Below are positions 11,516-22,865 of a DNA stretch of 64,000 nt, in pieces. Origin of the DNA: Cornus controversa. Its lineage: Eukaryota; Streptophyta; Magnoliopsida; Cornales; Cornaceae. Made by a program: the position numbers and the translations under genes. Under the pieces are notes generated by a model. It saw only the letters and a list, made by a program, of their open reading frames with translations, was not told the DNA's origin and made no database searches. Within the stretch, counting starts at the first letter, position 1, and the number at the start of each line of letters is the position of its first letter. The stretch covers positions 51,654,836 to 51,718,835 of the forward strand of contig CM048849.1 of assembly GCA_026545225.1 (NCBI GenBank). The letters are read 5' to 3'.

Positions 11516-11542
11516 TTAGCATATTGCCCGTGCCTATGGCAC
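11516..11542 (-). mobile_element. Helitron-like 3' terminus
   Basis: On the minus strand the order is the hairpin GTGCC-ATA-GGCAC (11530-11542), then ten bases, then CTAA (11516-11519) followed by T. This is the CTRR-plus-hairpin layout of Helitron 3' ends, inserted before T. The body would extend to the right, over the histidine kinase relic. No 5' TC end was identified. Confidence 0.5.
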
Positions 11543-12459
11543 TATAAAAAAAAAATTATTGGACTGAAATAAAAATTGATTTCATATACTCAACATGTCA
11601 ATAAACAAATGTTAACAAAATATGATTGACCACAATAGGATAATGGTAGGCATGGTATAAAAGAGAGAGAAGGATCCCTAAAATATTCTTAATTACTATT
11701 GCCCACACTGCAGTTGAAAAATGATACAAATTTTTACACCTTATCCTTTCAGAGCACCAACATTTCTCTCTCTCTCCTCTCAATTTTTATAATGGAACGT
11801 AACTCACCTTGTGATTTGTTTGTTTGCTTTAATAACATCATTTTTATAATTTAACTTCCCAAAAAAAATAAGACAAAAGAAAAAAAGTGTTGTTTGATTT
11901 TTGTAGTTGCCTGTTTTTTATCACCATTATTGACTTTTGTGTTGGTAATATAATGATGAGTATACAATGATATATATTTACACTAAACAATTAATAAACT
12001 AATGAGTATATAGTGATATATATATATACACTGAACAATTAAAACAATGAGTTGTATGAGACAACAATGATCTATATTAGACAACAAAAGGCACTTCCCT
12101 TCTCAAGAAATAATTTTACATTTTTTACAATATAAGTGGGCCTAGTTTCTCTTTTTTCCACAAAAGTTAAACCTATGTATTTGAAAAATGTGCACTCTCT
12201 CCCGATATATAGTAATAAATATAATACACTAAATAATTAAAGCAGTGATGTATAAATTATTTTATTTTTTCTTTTTCTTCCACTTTCTATCTCTTCTCAC
12301 TGCTGGAGATCATCATCTTCGGTCATCTTCTCTCGCCGGCAATTGCCGTCCTCATCAAGTTCCACCACTCTCCCTTTATAACTGTGGGTGGGTCTTTTTT
12401 GTGGCAGTGGTGGTTGACCGGTTGTGGCAGTGGTGGCTGACTAGTTGTGTTGGTAGCTC
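11543..12459. other. AT-rich sequence with degenerate tandem repeats
   Basis: No gene. At 11950-12050 a unit near 60 bp (ATGAGTATA..ATGATATATAT..ACACTAAACAATTAA) is repeated about twice, with a third weak copy at 12205-12245. GT-rich triplet words follow at 12380-12450. It is possibly the 3' part of the Helitron-like element. Confidence 0.4.
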
Positions 12460-12968
12460 TAATTTGCCAGCTTCAATTTTAGCCATGTCCAACACTTCAT
12501 TTATTAATGTTATCGGTGCCTTTCCACGGGATTGAGCACTTTGACCATAGTCCCTTTGGGTTGAACTCAAATTTGTATGTAGAAGCAGAGCAAACATTAC
12601 TGTAATTACATACATAAAATGAATGTAATACTTTATTGAAAAAGGATTTAAAATCCCAATCATTCTGGACATATCAAGGATACCATTCACGACTGTTCTA
12701 ATTTCATGAGAAACAGTAGCAAGAAATTGACATGAGCAACAAAAATAAAATTGCATAAAAAAATTATAGTTTGAATTTCTTATAACATTGACTAAATTTT
12801 TCTTTTTAGGAGCTGAATTAATAGCCTAGTGAAAAAGAAAAGAACAGGAATTGCATGGAACCTGGGATTTGGCAACATCAGCAGCTTTTGCTCAGACTTC
12901 CAATTCCAGCATTTTGTGGAAATCATCCTCAACTTCGACAATGTGAATAGAAGCACCACTCACTTTAT
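12460..12968 (-). pseudogene. Cytokinin-receptor-type histidine kinase fragment
   Basis: Two adjoining exons of a plant hybrid histidine kinase are recognisable. The first (about 12968-12863) reads IHIVEVEDDFHKMLELEV, a stop, then [10 protein letters not shown], ending at a CAG|GT donor. The second (about 12742 leftward) starts [17 protein letters not shown]; after unrelated intron-like sequence come STQRDYGQSAQSRGKA and LINEVLDMAKIEAGKLEL (to about 12460). In the AHK cytokinin receptors the same order is [30 protein letters not shown]..TQQDY..TAQ..GKALVSLINEVLDQAKIESGKLEL. The phospho-acceptor His of the H-box is kept, but P of IRTP is V, a stop interrupts the first exon, and the base before the second exon is CAA where an acceptor CAG is expected. 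No receptor, ATPase or receiver domain is present. A dead fragment, possibly carried by the Helitron-like element ending at 11516. Confidence 0.85.
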
Positions 12969-13978
12969 TTCTTTTGTTGATTATAGAAAAGGAATCGTGT
13001 AGCACCGAAGATAAGACCCCAAGTTGTACTCTTGCCCCAAAGCACTACTGCTACTCTCTCTCTTTCTTTCATCAATCATCACTCATCACTACATACATTA
13101 CCTCTGTTCTCTTACTTTCCTTATACCCACCTCTCAGACTCAATTTTCTCCCAAATTCTCAAAAAGAAATTCTCCAATTTCCATCCACATTTTCTTAAAA
13201 ATTCATCACACTCTTTGCTTTCTACTGCAAAAAAATGAAGACAATTACCTACAAAGCAAAGCCCACTTATGTGATTATTACTCTTTTCACGATATTATTA
13301 TCATCAACCTTGTCGCAGTCAACCTCTTAACTCATGGGTCAGATCCAAGTACCAGATCGAATGCACAATGTGGTCTACCTATGACAACCCATGTAACCCT
13401 CTCCTCCACCACTATCGTCTTCTCTGCCGCCTCTCCATCGCCACCAACAGGCCCTTGAATTAAGTTATCAATTGCTCTTATTCACCTAAAATAGAACGAC
13501 CCAAACACCTCATAATCAGCCTCTCTACTCCCCTAGAAATCCAGAAAAAGTTCCCCGACACATCTATGATCCAAATAACAACCACCCACATGCCAAAGAT
13601 ACCCCTAAATTAACCACTAATTCGCTCAACAACAACAACACACCAAAAAAACCTCTCAGTTACATCGCCAAAAAACTGTCTTAATTATCCTAACATCACT
13701 GAGAACAATAATAGACACACACAACACTCAACAACTAAAAAGATGAGAACAGAGAATTCACTTGCCGAGAGATTCAGTGGTGGGGTTCGATCCAAAGGCG
13801 TGTAGGTGGTGGCGGTGGTGGTGGTGTGGTTGGTGTGCGGAGATCACTGGCAAAATGGAGAGACAAAGAGTAGCCTGTAGAGGAAAGACAATATTGGGGA
13901 CGGCAAAAAAGTGAAAAACAACAAAAAACAAATCAACGATTGAGATTTTAGAATCGAAACTCATCTTTACAAAGTCCA
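12969..13978. other. Intergenic, no gene supported
   Basis: CT- and AC-rich sequence. Frames between 12974 and 13458 are low-complexity (Ser, Leu, His, Thr) in three overlapping registers with no motif. A GGT/GGC triplet run lies near 13805-13835. Confidence 0.5.
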
Positions 13979-14105
13979 CTTATCACAAAGTCCACCAAAA
14001 ATAATCCAATCTCAACACCACAAAGTTCACCAAAAATAATTCAATCACAACACCACAAATTCCACCAAAATAACACAAAGTTCACCAAGATAACACAACA
14101 TAACA
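13979..14105 (+). repeat. Degenerate tandem repeat (CACAAAGTCCACCAAAA)
   Basis: The words ACAAAGTCCACCAAAAATAAT and ACAAAGTTCACCAAAAATAAT recur with spacing of roughly 40 bp, followed by two shorter copies (ACAAATTCCACCAAAATAAC, ACAAAGTTCACCAAGATAAC). Confidence 0.8.
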
Positions 14106-14149
14106 ACCATTTTACATACCATGGTGGGGAAACTATGGTCGGTGGGGAA

Positions 14150-14700
14150 ACGACGGACTATGGGGGCAATGGAGTTGCAGCGGTAACAGATCGCGTTGCC
14201 GCAGTGGTGATCGCAATTGGTGTGTGCCGAAGGGACGATGGGGGCACCGGAGTTACAGCGGTAAGAGATCGCGTGGCTGCAACGATGACTGCAGGTGGTA
14301 TGTGTCGGAAGGAGCTCGCCGTGGATGGACTCGATGTGTCCTCAGTGGCCATGTTTGTGATCGATGGAGAGAGTGAGAGAAGAAATTAACTTGAACAAGT
14401 CGATGGTGTTTCTTTAGACCCGTGTTTGTCGGAGGGAGCTCGCCCTAGATGGACTCGATGTGAGAGTGAGGGAGAAGTAACTTGAACAGATTGATGGTGC
14501 TTCTTCAGATAAGAGAAGAAGAGAGAGAGAGAGGAAAAAGAGTTTCTGTAGAGAGGAAAAAGTTCAGACCCGTTTGTGCCGGAGGGACTCTTCGTGGATG
14601 GAGTCGATGTGAGAGTGAGGGAGAAGAAACTTAAACAGGTTGATAAGAGAAGAAGAGAGAGAGGGGGGAAAGAGAGTTTCTGTGAAGAGGACAGAGCACT
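14150..14700 (+). repeat. Tandem duplications, about 78 bp and about 130-150 bp units
   Basis: A unit of about 78 bp (GGGGGCAATGGAGTTGCAGCG..GTGTGCCGAAGG) occurs twice at about 14160-14310. A longer unit containing GTCGGAGGGAGCTCGCC, GGACTCGATGTGAGAG and AACTTGAACAG recurs at about 14306, 14430 and 14578, each ending in GA-rich sequence. Frames through it encode repetitive Val/Ala/Gly or Ser/Leu peptides that I do not regard as genes. Confidence 0.8.
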
Positions 14701-14859
14701 GCTGATTGTGTAGCAAAGAAAGAGAGTTTGTACTGATGATACTGTTGATAAGACAGAGAGAGATAGCGTGTTCCTAGTATCTGTGTATAGAAACTCGAAT
14801 AGGAGGCTAACACACACAACACAGAACATGTGAGAGAGCACTATAATCAACGTATATAT

Positions 14860-15639
14860 TATATATTATATATATACATAATAATATTATTTTATTATGT
14901 ATATATAGATAATAATATTATTTTAAGTGATATAATGTAATGGGTGAATTGGGACCGTTAGATCATAAATAGAGAGAGTTATTTTAGACCTTAGGCATAA
15001 ATATTTTGAACCGTAAGATTTAATTTTTAAATAGTTTTAACCGTTAGATGAGATTTTTTTTATGGGGAAAATTTAAACTCAAAGCTCAAATGTAATATAT
15101 ATATATTCAAAGTTAAAACTCAGATTGTGAAAAATAAAATCAAATCCAATATATATAATATATTATAGCTACTGCAATTCTTTTTTCATAACCTCAATCT
15201 GTTCCATGCGCTTATATAGATAGATCAGCCATAATAAATAAGTACTTTTTTTTTTTTTTTACCGATCTATTGCATTCAATCAAGTTTCAGGCACTGCTCT
15301 TACATATTGTGTATGTGTGTGTGTCTATATATATTAATTCCTAGTTATATATGTTGAAATAATATATATATATAATTTTCAAATTCAGCAAAAACATGCA
15401 TCGTTTAAACAAAATGAATTGCATATGAAACTAAATTAATTATGTACATAACTTTATGATTCATCTACGTAACTTTGTTTCATTGCACACACATAGAGGT
15501 TAAAAAAAAATCTCACTCATATAGTTACATCCTTAACTTACTATTTCAAATTTAATTATGTAACATTAGTTAGTTAAGTTATTTTTCTTGTAACTCAACT
15601 TACTGTTTGAAATTTAGTTACTATCTTTGGCTTTTTTTG
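14860..15639. other. AT-rich intergenic with a Helitron-family patch
   Basis: No gene. The patch at 14950-15130 (GGACCGTTAGATCATAAAT.., AAATATTTTGAACCG, TTTTAACCGTTAGATGAGAT) resembles 24250-24400 in the same orientation, which lies next to another Helitron-like 3' end. Confidence 0.5.
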
Positions 15640-15905
15640 GAAGTCAAAGCAAAAATAGCATTTGATAATGCAGTTTTCATGAAATGAAAGCGATGTCAAA
15701 AATTTTACAATCCTTAAGCATAATTTGAAAGCTTTTTAAAGAATTTTTCGTTTCAGATTTAATTTTTTAGTTCAAGTTTTTATTTTTGATTTTTTTATAA
15801 AATACAATAAATAAACAAATTTCTTACTAAAAAATATAATATAATACAATAAATTAAAATTTTATAAAAACAAGAATAAAAAATTATAAAATACAATAAA
15901 TAAAC

Positions 15906-15936
<31 letters not shown>

Positions 15937-16617
15937 TAAAGATATATATAATATATATACATAATAATAAATAAATAAATAAATAATATATATAAAAAGA
16001 TATATATAAGAAGAAATACAATAAATATAAAAATATATATAAATATAAAGATATATAATAATAAATAAATAAATATAATATATATATATATATAAATATT
16101 TATAAAGAGATATATAAGAAGAAAATGCAATAAAATCAGAGTTATATATAAATACAATTATATATAATATAAAAATATAAAAGAAAATAAAACAAGTATA
16201 TATAATTATATATGACAATTACCAAAAACATGTAAATAGTTAGAATTTATGACAATTACCAAAAATATGAAAATGCTTAAAAATAAATTTTTAATTAAAA
16301 TAAAGTCCTAATAAATATAATTTCGGAAGAAATAATAAACATAAAATATGTAATATCACATTTATGTTGGTTAAAATGAGTTGGAATCATATTACTCAAA
16401 CATAATTTTTAGTTAAAGATACCACTATTTTTTTTTTAATTAATTTTGGGTATGATTACCAAACATAATTTTAGATTTGTGCTTTAAAATTTTTAACAGT
16501 ATATGACGTTATCAAACGTATTATGCTTTTGACAGAAATGACAGCACAACAAGTTTTCAGATTTCAATTTTTAGAAATTAGAAAATAGAATCCGACAGCA
16601 TTCCAAACAGCCTCTTA
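15640..16617. mobile_element. MITE-like element with an AT-rich core
   Basis: The left part (TTTGGAAGTCAAAGC..GCATTTGATAA..TGTCAAAAATTTTACA) and the inverted right part (GGCTGTTTGGAATGC..GCATAATACGTTTGATAAC..TGTTAAAAATTTTAAAG) are similar in inverted orientation, like the element at 27569-27897. The core (15790-16200) is almost pure A/T (runs of ATATATA and AATAAATAA). Long frames across it on the minus strand are Tyr/Ile/Leu runs made by the simple sequence. Ends and target duplication are not defined. Confidence 0.4.
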
Positions 16618-17490
16618 ATGTTTCAAAACTCAAGTTACCTTACATCTCGCCAAGGCCAGGTAACATAAATTACAAAAATAATAATAATAATAAGTGGCCA
16701 ACATACTTAAAAAAAAAAAAAAAAAGGTCTTCAGGCTTGGCCCGTTGAAAAATCAAAGCCCGTGGACTCAACCTCGGGCCAACCCTGCCAGTTATGCACC
16801 CTTAGTTTGGATGCTTAATTGTTAATTTTTGTATGTAATTAATTAATCATAAAAATTAGACAAGGATACCTATTCACCCCCTTTAGGTATAAAGTTTAGC
16901 ATCTCAAACTAAATTAACTGAACCGTTTCTGCATTACCTAACTCACAATGAAAACATGAGATTCATTTAGCAATCCTCAAGTAGCCAACCGCAAATAGTT
17001 GAAAAAAAGATTTTGTTGTTGTCGCAAGTTGTTATAGAAAACTAATAAGGCTTATTCTATGCATTTTGCACACTTAAAACACAATAAATAGGAATCCCCT
17101 TGGACATTGTTGGTCGTTATCGATCAATGATGAGTGGTGGCTGGTGCCGTCTTCCGTCACCGGTTGCCGGAAGTGGATTCCAAGGGTGCAATGCTGTTAC
17201 TGGTACAGGAAGAGAGACTTTGTATAAATGTGTGGAAAGAGAGTGGTGAGCCAGCCTTGTGTTAAAAACGAGCATAAAGTACCACAAGTATAGAAAATAA
17301 CAATTCCTTACTTTCTTACTTTCTTTCTTTCTTTTCTTTTTTTGTTCTTTTAATTCCCATCATCCTTTCTGCAGTGCCCCACAACAAGATATATCGCTTT
17401 CCCATTTATGAGTGGTATAGAAAATTAATACAGTAAACAATATTCTGGCTAATTAATATATAAAGCATCTTCTCCTTCTTATTTTTTTGT
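16618..17490. other. Intergenic between repeats and the TPS 3' flank
   Basis: No gene. It has a run of 17 A near 16708 and a GC-rich patch with CCCGT/CGGGCC words near 16740-16790. A segment containing ACAAGATATATCGCTTTCCC at about 17386-17445 recurs at about 17695-17750 as ACAAGATATGTCCCCTTTCCC, a small direct duplication downstream of the TPS stop codon. Confidence 0.5.
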
Positions 17491-17884
17491 GAACTGAGAG
17501 AATCTGAAATATAACTGGCAAAGAAACGCAGATACACATTTGGGACCCTTGAAAATAATAAGCAGGTAAGTATGATAATTAATTAACCATTGACATTGAC
17601 ATTATACATGAGGGTTCTATATTACAAGTTGCAAGTAAAAGCAGCTTACTACGTCTGATCCGAAAGGTCAAACATTCTGCTTGTTGATTAATTAGGACAA
17701 GATATGTCCCCTTTCCCATTTTTGAGTGGTCTAGAAAATGACACACAATAAACTATTTAGAATACTCAATCAACCACCCGTTGAGAGACTTGGTCCCACT
17801 TAAATGCATGGGAGGGCCCTTTAGGAATGCGGCTACTGGAGTATTTTATATTGCAGTATTATTCTGGTTGATTAATTAGGACAT

Positions 17885-20479
17885 TTATGAGGAAACAGAA
17901 CCATAGAGCATTTGCTTGACTTGCTCCTCAAGGTCAGGAAGGTGATGGTTGTTATCATAATTGTACATCAAAGGAACCATCCTTGCAACATTTATACAAG
18001 CATTTCTGAATGATGCTGGAAACGGATTTGGATGGAGGCACTCCTTGTTGAGGCGCTTCCACGCCTTCGAAATCATGTTATGAACAACTTGCTCTGCAAA
18101 TTCAATGGAAGAGCCTTGGTGTTCCTTCATGTAGTATTGTACATATGATCCATCATGCCCATCTTGCTCCTCATCCTGTCAGTTAATCCAAGTTAAGATT
18201 AAGAGTCAATTAAAACTTTTCCTTGAAAACATGTAGGAGCCGCAGGACCCATGGTAATTGATCCATCACTTTCTATGGTACCAGTGGGTTCCACAAAATA
18301 ATTGCAAAAGAATAACTTTCTCAGCCTTTAGGCTAAGATCAAAATAATTGTCAAAGTTTACCTCCCACTCTATATTTAGGTAGTTCAATATAGGAACGTT
18401 GTGGTAAATAAGAAAATTTTTTATCCCCCAAACTTGTGGTAGCTAGTGAATTAATACTACAACATGATACATTAATGGCAGAGTAACATGTGAATTTTGT
18501 TACCTTGGCACTTCCCAAGTCATCCCAAAGGCGAAGAATTGTTGCCACAGAAGATATGAGCTCTGGAATATCATTTACAAGATTAGCACTTTGGTTGGTT
18601 AAGCCATGACCCAAGAGAAAGAATATGTGGGCTAGAGCCACATGTACCCCTGAACTAATAACCCCATTCTTCAAGTACTCCTCTGCCTTGGGTGAGTGCC
18701 CAGTAGCAAACCATTTTGCTTCTACTAGAAATGCATTGAACAAAGTGGCCCACTGCAGCAACATTGATATATTGTTCTGTTAATTAGCTGATATCTCACA
18801 TACATAATTGTTACATTCATTCAGATGGAAGGATTTTTATTAACATACCGCCTTTCGAAGGGATTCAATGGGGTTTCTTCCATGGTTTTTGTTGATCTTG
18901 ATGCCAATTTCGTTAGTGGTGTCATCAAGAGCCTTGAAGCATATCTTCATGTAGTTTGGCAGATCCTCAAGCGCAGCAAACTCCCATCTGCATGAAAAAA
19001 TACAATTATTATGATCACATAGACATACGCGTGTGTGCACACACAAAAACATAATTACACAATTTTTGTTTTTATAAGAAGTTATAGTTCAAACAAATAT
19101 GTTGAAATTTTTTGCAGAAAATCATAAAAGCCAGCTCTTTCATTGGACGCATACCTGTCGACAGCTTCTGTGAAGAGAGTGAGTTCATCGAGCGTCCCAT
19201 GAACATCAAAGATGTCATCTATTATGTAAATAAGAGAGATGGGTTTGGTGAGCTCAATCCTTTGCTCCGACAAGCTGGAATCAGTGAGGACGGCCATGGA
19301 CCACATGTGCCATTTAAGTGGTTGGTCTCTGGCAAACTTCAACTCCTTTGCCAAACCTAGGTTTTCCCACCATCTATATATGATGATAAAGATGCACATT
19401 AGAAAGACATAAATCTCAACTATATAACAACAAAACTAAGTCCCAAGTTAATTATAATGCAGACTCACTTGGAAACTTGAAGGATTTCCTTTTGGTGTAT
19501 GGATTGAACCAATTTGAAATCCAATGCTGCTAGTTCTTGCAGGATATTTTCCCAACCATTAATGCCATTGAAATCTTTGAGAAAGTTCTTCAACGTGAAC
19601 CTTGCCAAGCTCTTGTGATAGGGATTCCCCAATGTATTCCTAACAATTCTACCTTGATGATGATCAAGTTTTGTCACCAATGAAGAAAGAATCTGGCTGC
19701 TAAAGTTTACAGCTTCATCAAGTACATTTTCTTCTTCTATTCTTAGCTGTGACGCTTCGTATAGACCCATCAATCCCTTGATGTCATGTTTTAGTTCTTC
19801 TTTGAACATCCCGTCCTCGCCCTTGAATTTGTTAAACACATCTGTTGGAAACCCAAATTGTTGGTTGAGAACTGAAGATTCATAAGCCATAATTAAGTAT
19901 GGTAATTAACAAGGAAAAGAAAATACTTCGATCACCTGCAGGCACATAGTAACCTTCCTGTCTTAATAGTCTGAAACGAAGTGAAACCTCATAAAGATCG
20001 CTGTAGTTATCAACTTGAGCATGAGTGCTGAATTTTGTATAATGCCTTTGTAGTACTGCATCAATCTCCTCGTGGAAATGGTAGTCAATGCCTAGGCGCT
20101 GGACTGCATCAATCATGACCAAACTTTCTAATGGATCTTCTCCTAATTCGCTGAATGCATGCCTAACTTCGTTCAGTTTTTGTGCATGTTTGATGTGAAG
20201 CTCATCCTGCAAAAGTAGTGTCAGCTGTCGAAACATAAACGAGAAATTAATGAAGAAACTAGAACTCAATTTTCAAATGCAAAACTTAACTCTAAAGTTG
20301 GCATATTCAGTTTTAAGGTTTTGTTGTTTGGAGGGATCAGAAACCAAGGTGAGGGCTTGGGAAAGGCTCCATTTCTGGGTGGTTGGCATAGTTGCATTTT
20401 GAGCGAGTCTGGTGTCGCCAGTTTGTGGGATAGTATTCGGAGGAATATTGGTAGAAATAGACATGCCATGAGAGAGTGC
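17885..20479 (-). CDS. TPS-g type terpene synthase (probable acyclic mono/sesquiterpene alcohol synthase)
   Basis: Class I terpene synthase. Exons on the minus strand: 20479-20291, 20206-19936, 19841-19469, 19373-19155, 18987-18849, 18752-18504, 18175-17885. All introns are GT..AG with consistent phases and the joined frame encodes 576 residues, normal for the family. Motifs: DDIFD in exon 4 binds Mg2+ and diphosphate; DDLGSAKDE across exons 6-7 is the NSE/DTE box; RDQ stands where cyclic-product enzymes often have RDR. The N-terminal RRx8W motif is missing (only TQKW is present), which with [20 protein letters not shown] and [16 protein letters not shown] points to subfamily TPS-g, known for linalool, nerolidol or geranyllinalool-type acyclic products. 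The product and plastid or cytosol location cannot be read from sequence. An in-frame upstream ATG at 20557 would add 26 residues, but it lies about 5 bp from the TATA box and has a poorer context than TCCATGGC at 20479, so I chose the latter. A broken partial duplicate lies at 2570-3439. Confidence 0.93.
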
Positions 20480-20561
20480 CATGGACAGTGTTTCCAAGTT
20501 GTTAACAGCTGAAATATTTTTTGAAGAGGTTGATGACTTAGAAATGTATGGAGACATAGAA

Positions 20562-20572
20562 CCTTATATATA
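20562..20572 (-). promoter_or_regulatory. TATA box of the TPS gene
   Basis: The minus strand reads TATATATAAGG. Transcription starting 25-30 bp downstream would begin near 20535, giving a 5' leader of about 55 nt before ATG 20479 and excluding ATG 20557. Confidence 0.65.
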
Positions 20573-20630
20573 GAATACTACTTGATGAAGTTTCCTCACG
20601 CTGATCAACAGTATCTGTAAAAACAAAACC

Positions 20631-20636
20631 CACGTG
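20631..20636. promoter_or_regulatory. G-box (CACGTG) upstream of the TPS gene
   Basis: A perfect palindromic CACGTG about 60 bp upstream of the TATA box, in the context CCCACGTGAC. G-boxes are bound by bHLH factors such as MYC2 and by bZIP factors. Jasmonate or light control of this TPS is an inference. Confidence 0.5.
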
Positions 20637-20639
20637 ACA

Positions 20640-22294
20640 AAGGTTTTGTGACAGTTATATTTTGAGGAAGCACTCACCCTTGGCAGCCAATTTATAAAAT
20701 TGTAGGGCACTTTCCTTGATGCCACATGCGTTACACGTTTAGGAGTGTTCGTTTGTGATATTATTGCAGTCTTGAATTGGTCAATATTATATTTGTGTGT
20801 GTTGTGAGGTGGTATGCATTTATAGTATGAAGTATTTTGATGGTGACTGCACTCCTTAATTTCTCATTTTCATTTTGTGATAGATACTGATTCCATTCCC
20901 ATTTCACACAGTGGACACAATTTACTTGACAAACATAATTAATTGACTTTCTTTATTCTTTTTTGTTTTTTTTTGAAGGGTACTTTCATTAAGTATTTGG
21001 TTTAAAGAAGTTCATTTTTTCATTGCACCGTCCAATTTCTAATGAATCAAGATAACTATTTGTTCCGGTATAAATAGTCATTATTTGTTCTTCTACCATG
21101 AGAGGGGTTGCTTGGAATTGTTTGAGCAATTCATGTTGACCTCTTGCCAATTAACTCTGAGTAGCTTTATCAAGATCAAAAGCGAATTGTGCAAAGGCTT
21201 TGAGAAGAGAAATTTAACTAATTCTGCTACAAATGATATGAGTACAAAATACTATTCTTGTTTCTTTAACAAGAAGATGGTTGAGACATCTTTACTTATT
21301 TTTCTTAGATAAGTTGTTTTCCTTTTTAGCATGGTACCCTTAAGGAACTATTTTTTATTATCAAGTAAAATAGTAATTATTCATATTATACCCAATATTT
21401 TTTTTCCAATGCAATTGATGGTCTTCAATTCTGTTTACATTTAATAATTCTAACATTTTTATCTTTATATCAAGCAATAGCTTTTATAATTTATTTTCTT
21501 TTCATTTTCTCACTTTTAGATTCACTTTTTAATAAAAATAATATAATTACCATTTTAGATAAAAAAAAAAAGAAAAAAATATTTTTTTTAATAAACATAA
21601 ACAGTTTTAATGTTTAAAATTTAAAGAATTAAGTACAATGCTATTTTTAAAATATTTTAACAATTTATAAATAAAACAAAATTTATCAAAAGATGTTTAT
21701 CCTACAAATTTATTTTTATAAACAATAAAGTTGTAAACACTAAATATAAAATGGCCTTGTTATCAGCATCAGTCGGTGAAAAATACAATGTTGGAACTTG
21801 CAAGGCCTCAGTCGCGGTCACAATCAAATATATATGAAACACCTCTAAATGAGTGGTTGTAGTTTACTCGTACTCACAAACACGTTAAACGCGGGATGGA
21901 TGACTTTATATATACCATATATATATATGGTCGTTTGAGTCCTAATTATTTTGCTGGCTCGCCATAAAACATGTGCCACATGCAGCTAGGGACGCATGCT
22001 TGTTAACTTGAAAGAAAACGTCTGAAATGCGATGCAAAAAGCAAGCACCACGGAAAACGTCAACGATTTCTGACTATTGGGTTTTTTTTGCTTTCTTGCG
22101 TGGCGTTGGGAATCAGAACGCAGGTGCAATAATGGATCACTTTCCACTGTTTGTTTACGGATGTCACGATCATTGATTCGTATGATCGTGCCACAGTACT
22201 ATACAGCACAGAACGGTGCGGTGCTGTTACATTGTTGGATCCGGGCTCTTGTTTAGAAAATAAAATGAAAATGAGCAAAATTGGTTTTTTTGAT
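20640..22294. other. TPS upstream region and intergenic sequence
   Basis: No gene supported. Frames at 21085-21312 and 22060-22342 show no family motif. Sequence from 21340 to 21760 is AT-rich with A and T runs. A TATATACCATATATATATGGT palindrome-like run lies near 21908. Confidence 0.5.
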
Positions 22295-22575
22295 AACATG
22301 AGATCAGTCCTAACTCTTTTGCATAAAAAGATTATTAATTAATTATTATATATGTTGATGTAATTTTTTTGCAGGGTCCCTTTGAGCTCCTTTTTTTGAC
22401 GTTCAAGTCAGTGATCGGAGTTATAAGAGAATTTTAATAACATGAGATCACTCCTAACTCTTTTGCATAAACATATTATTAATTAATTATTATATATGTT
22501 GACGTAATTTTTTTGGAGTTAAGCTAGAAATTATTCGACGTTCAAGTCAGTGATCGGAGTTATAAGAGAATAGTA
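22295..22575 (+). repeat. Tandem duplication, 144-bp unit
   Basis: AACATGAGATCA starts at 22295 and 22439. Both units carry CTCTTTTGCATAAA, ATTAATTAATTATTATATATGTTGA, and GACGTTCAAGTCAGTGATCGG, with small indels in between. Confidence 0.92.
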
Positions 22576-22865
22576 ATAAAGATAATTTATTTTTTTGTAC
22601 TCGAGTCATTTATTTCTTATTTATAAGGCGTCATTAACTTCGTAGCGTAGTCTGTCTTATCTGGCCGTTAGACTATCTTATCATTTCATCAGTTTTTCAT
22701 CTTTTTAAATTTGAAATGACTCTTTGAATTTGAATAGCTTGGCTCATACCATCTTTTTGTTAAGATTATACCACCCGAAATCGTCTTATCACATCCGTTG
22801 GTAGGATTACGTCGTCCAAAACTCTTTAAATTTCGACTGTCTAATCTTATCTCTTATTAGTTGTG

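Noticed and set aside
12974-13458. Three overlapping plus-strand frames
   Set aside because: Low-complexity CT/AC sequence, no homology recognised, no splice logic.
14386-14850. Minus-strand 154-residue frame
   Set aside because: It overlaps GA-rich tandem repeats and is dominated by Ser, Leu and Thr, with no motif.
15795-16218. Two long minus-strand frames of Tyr, Ile and Leu
   Set aside because: They are translations of ATATAT/AATAAAT simple sequence.
20479-20557. TPS start at ATG 20557 with a 26-residue extension
   Set aside because: It is too close to the TATA box to be in the transcript; kept only as an alternative.
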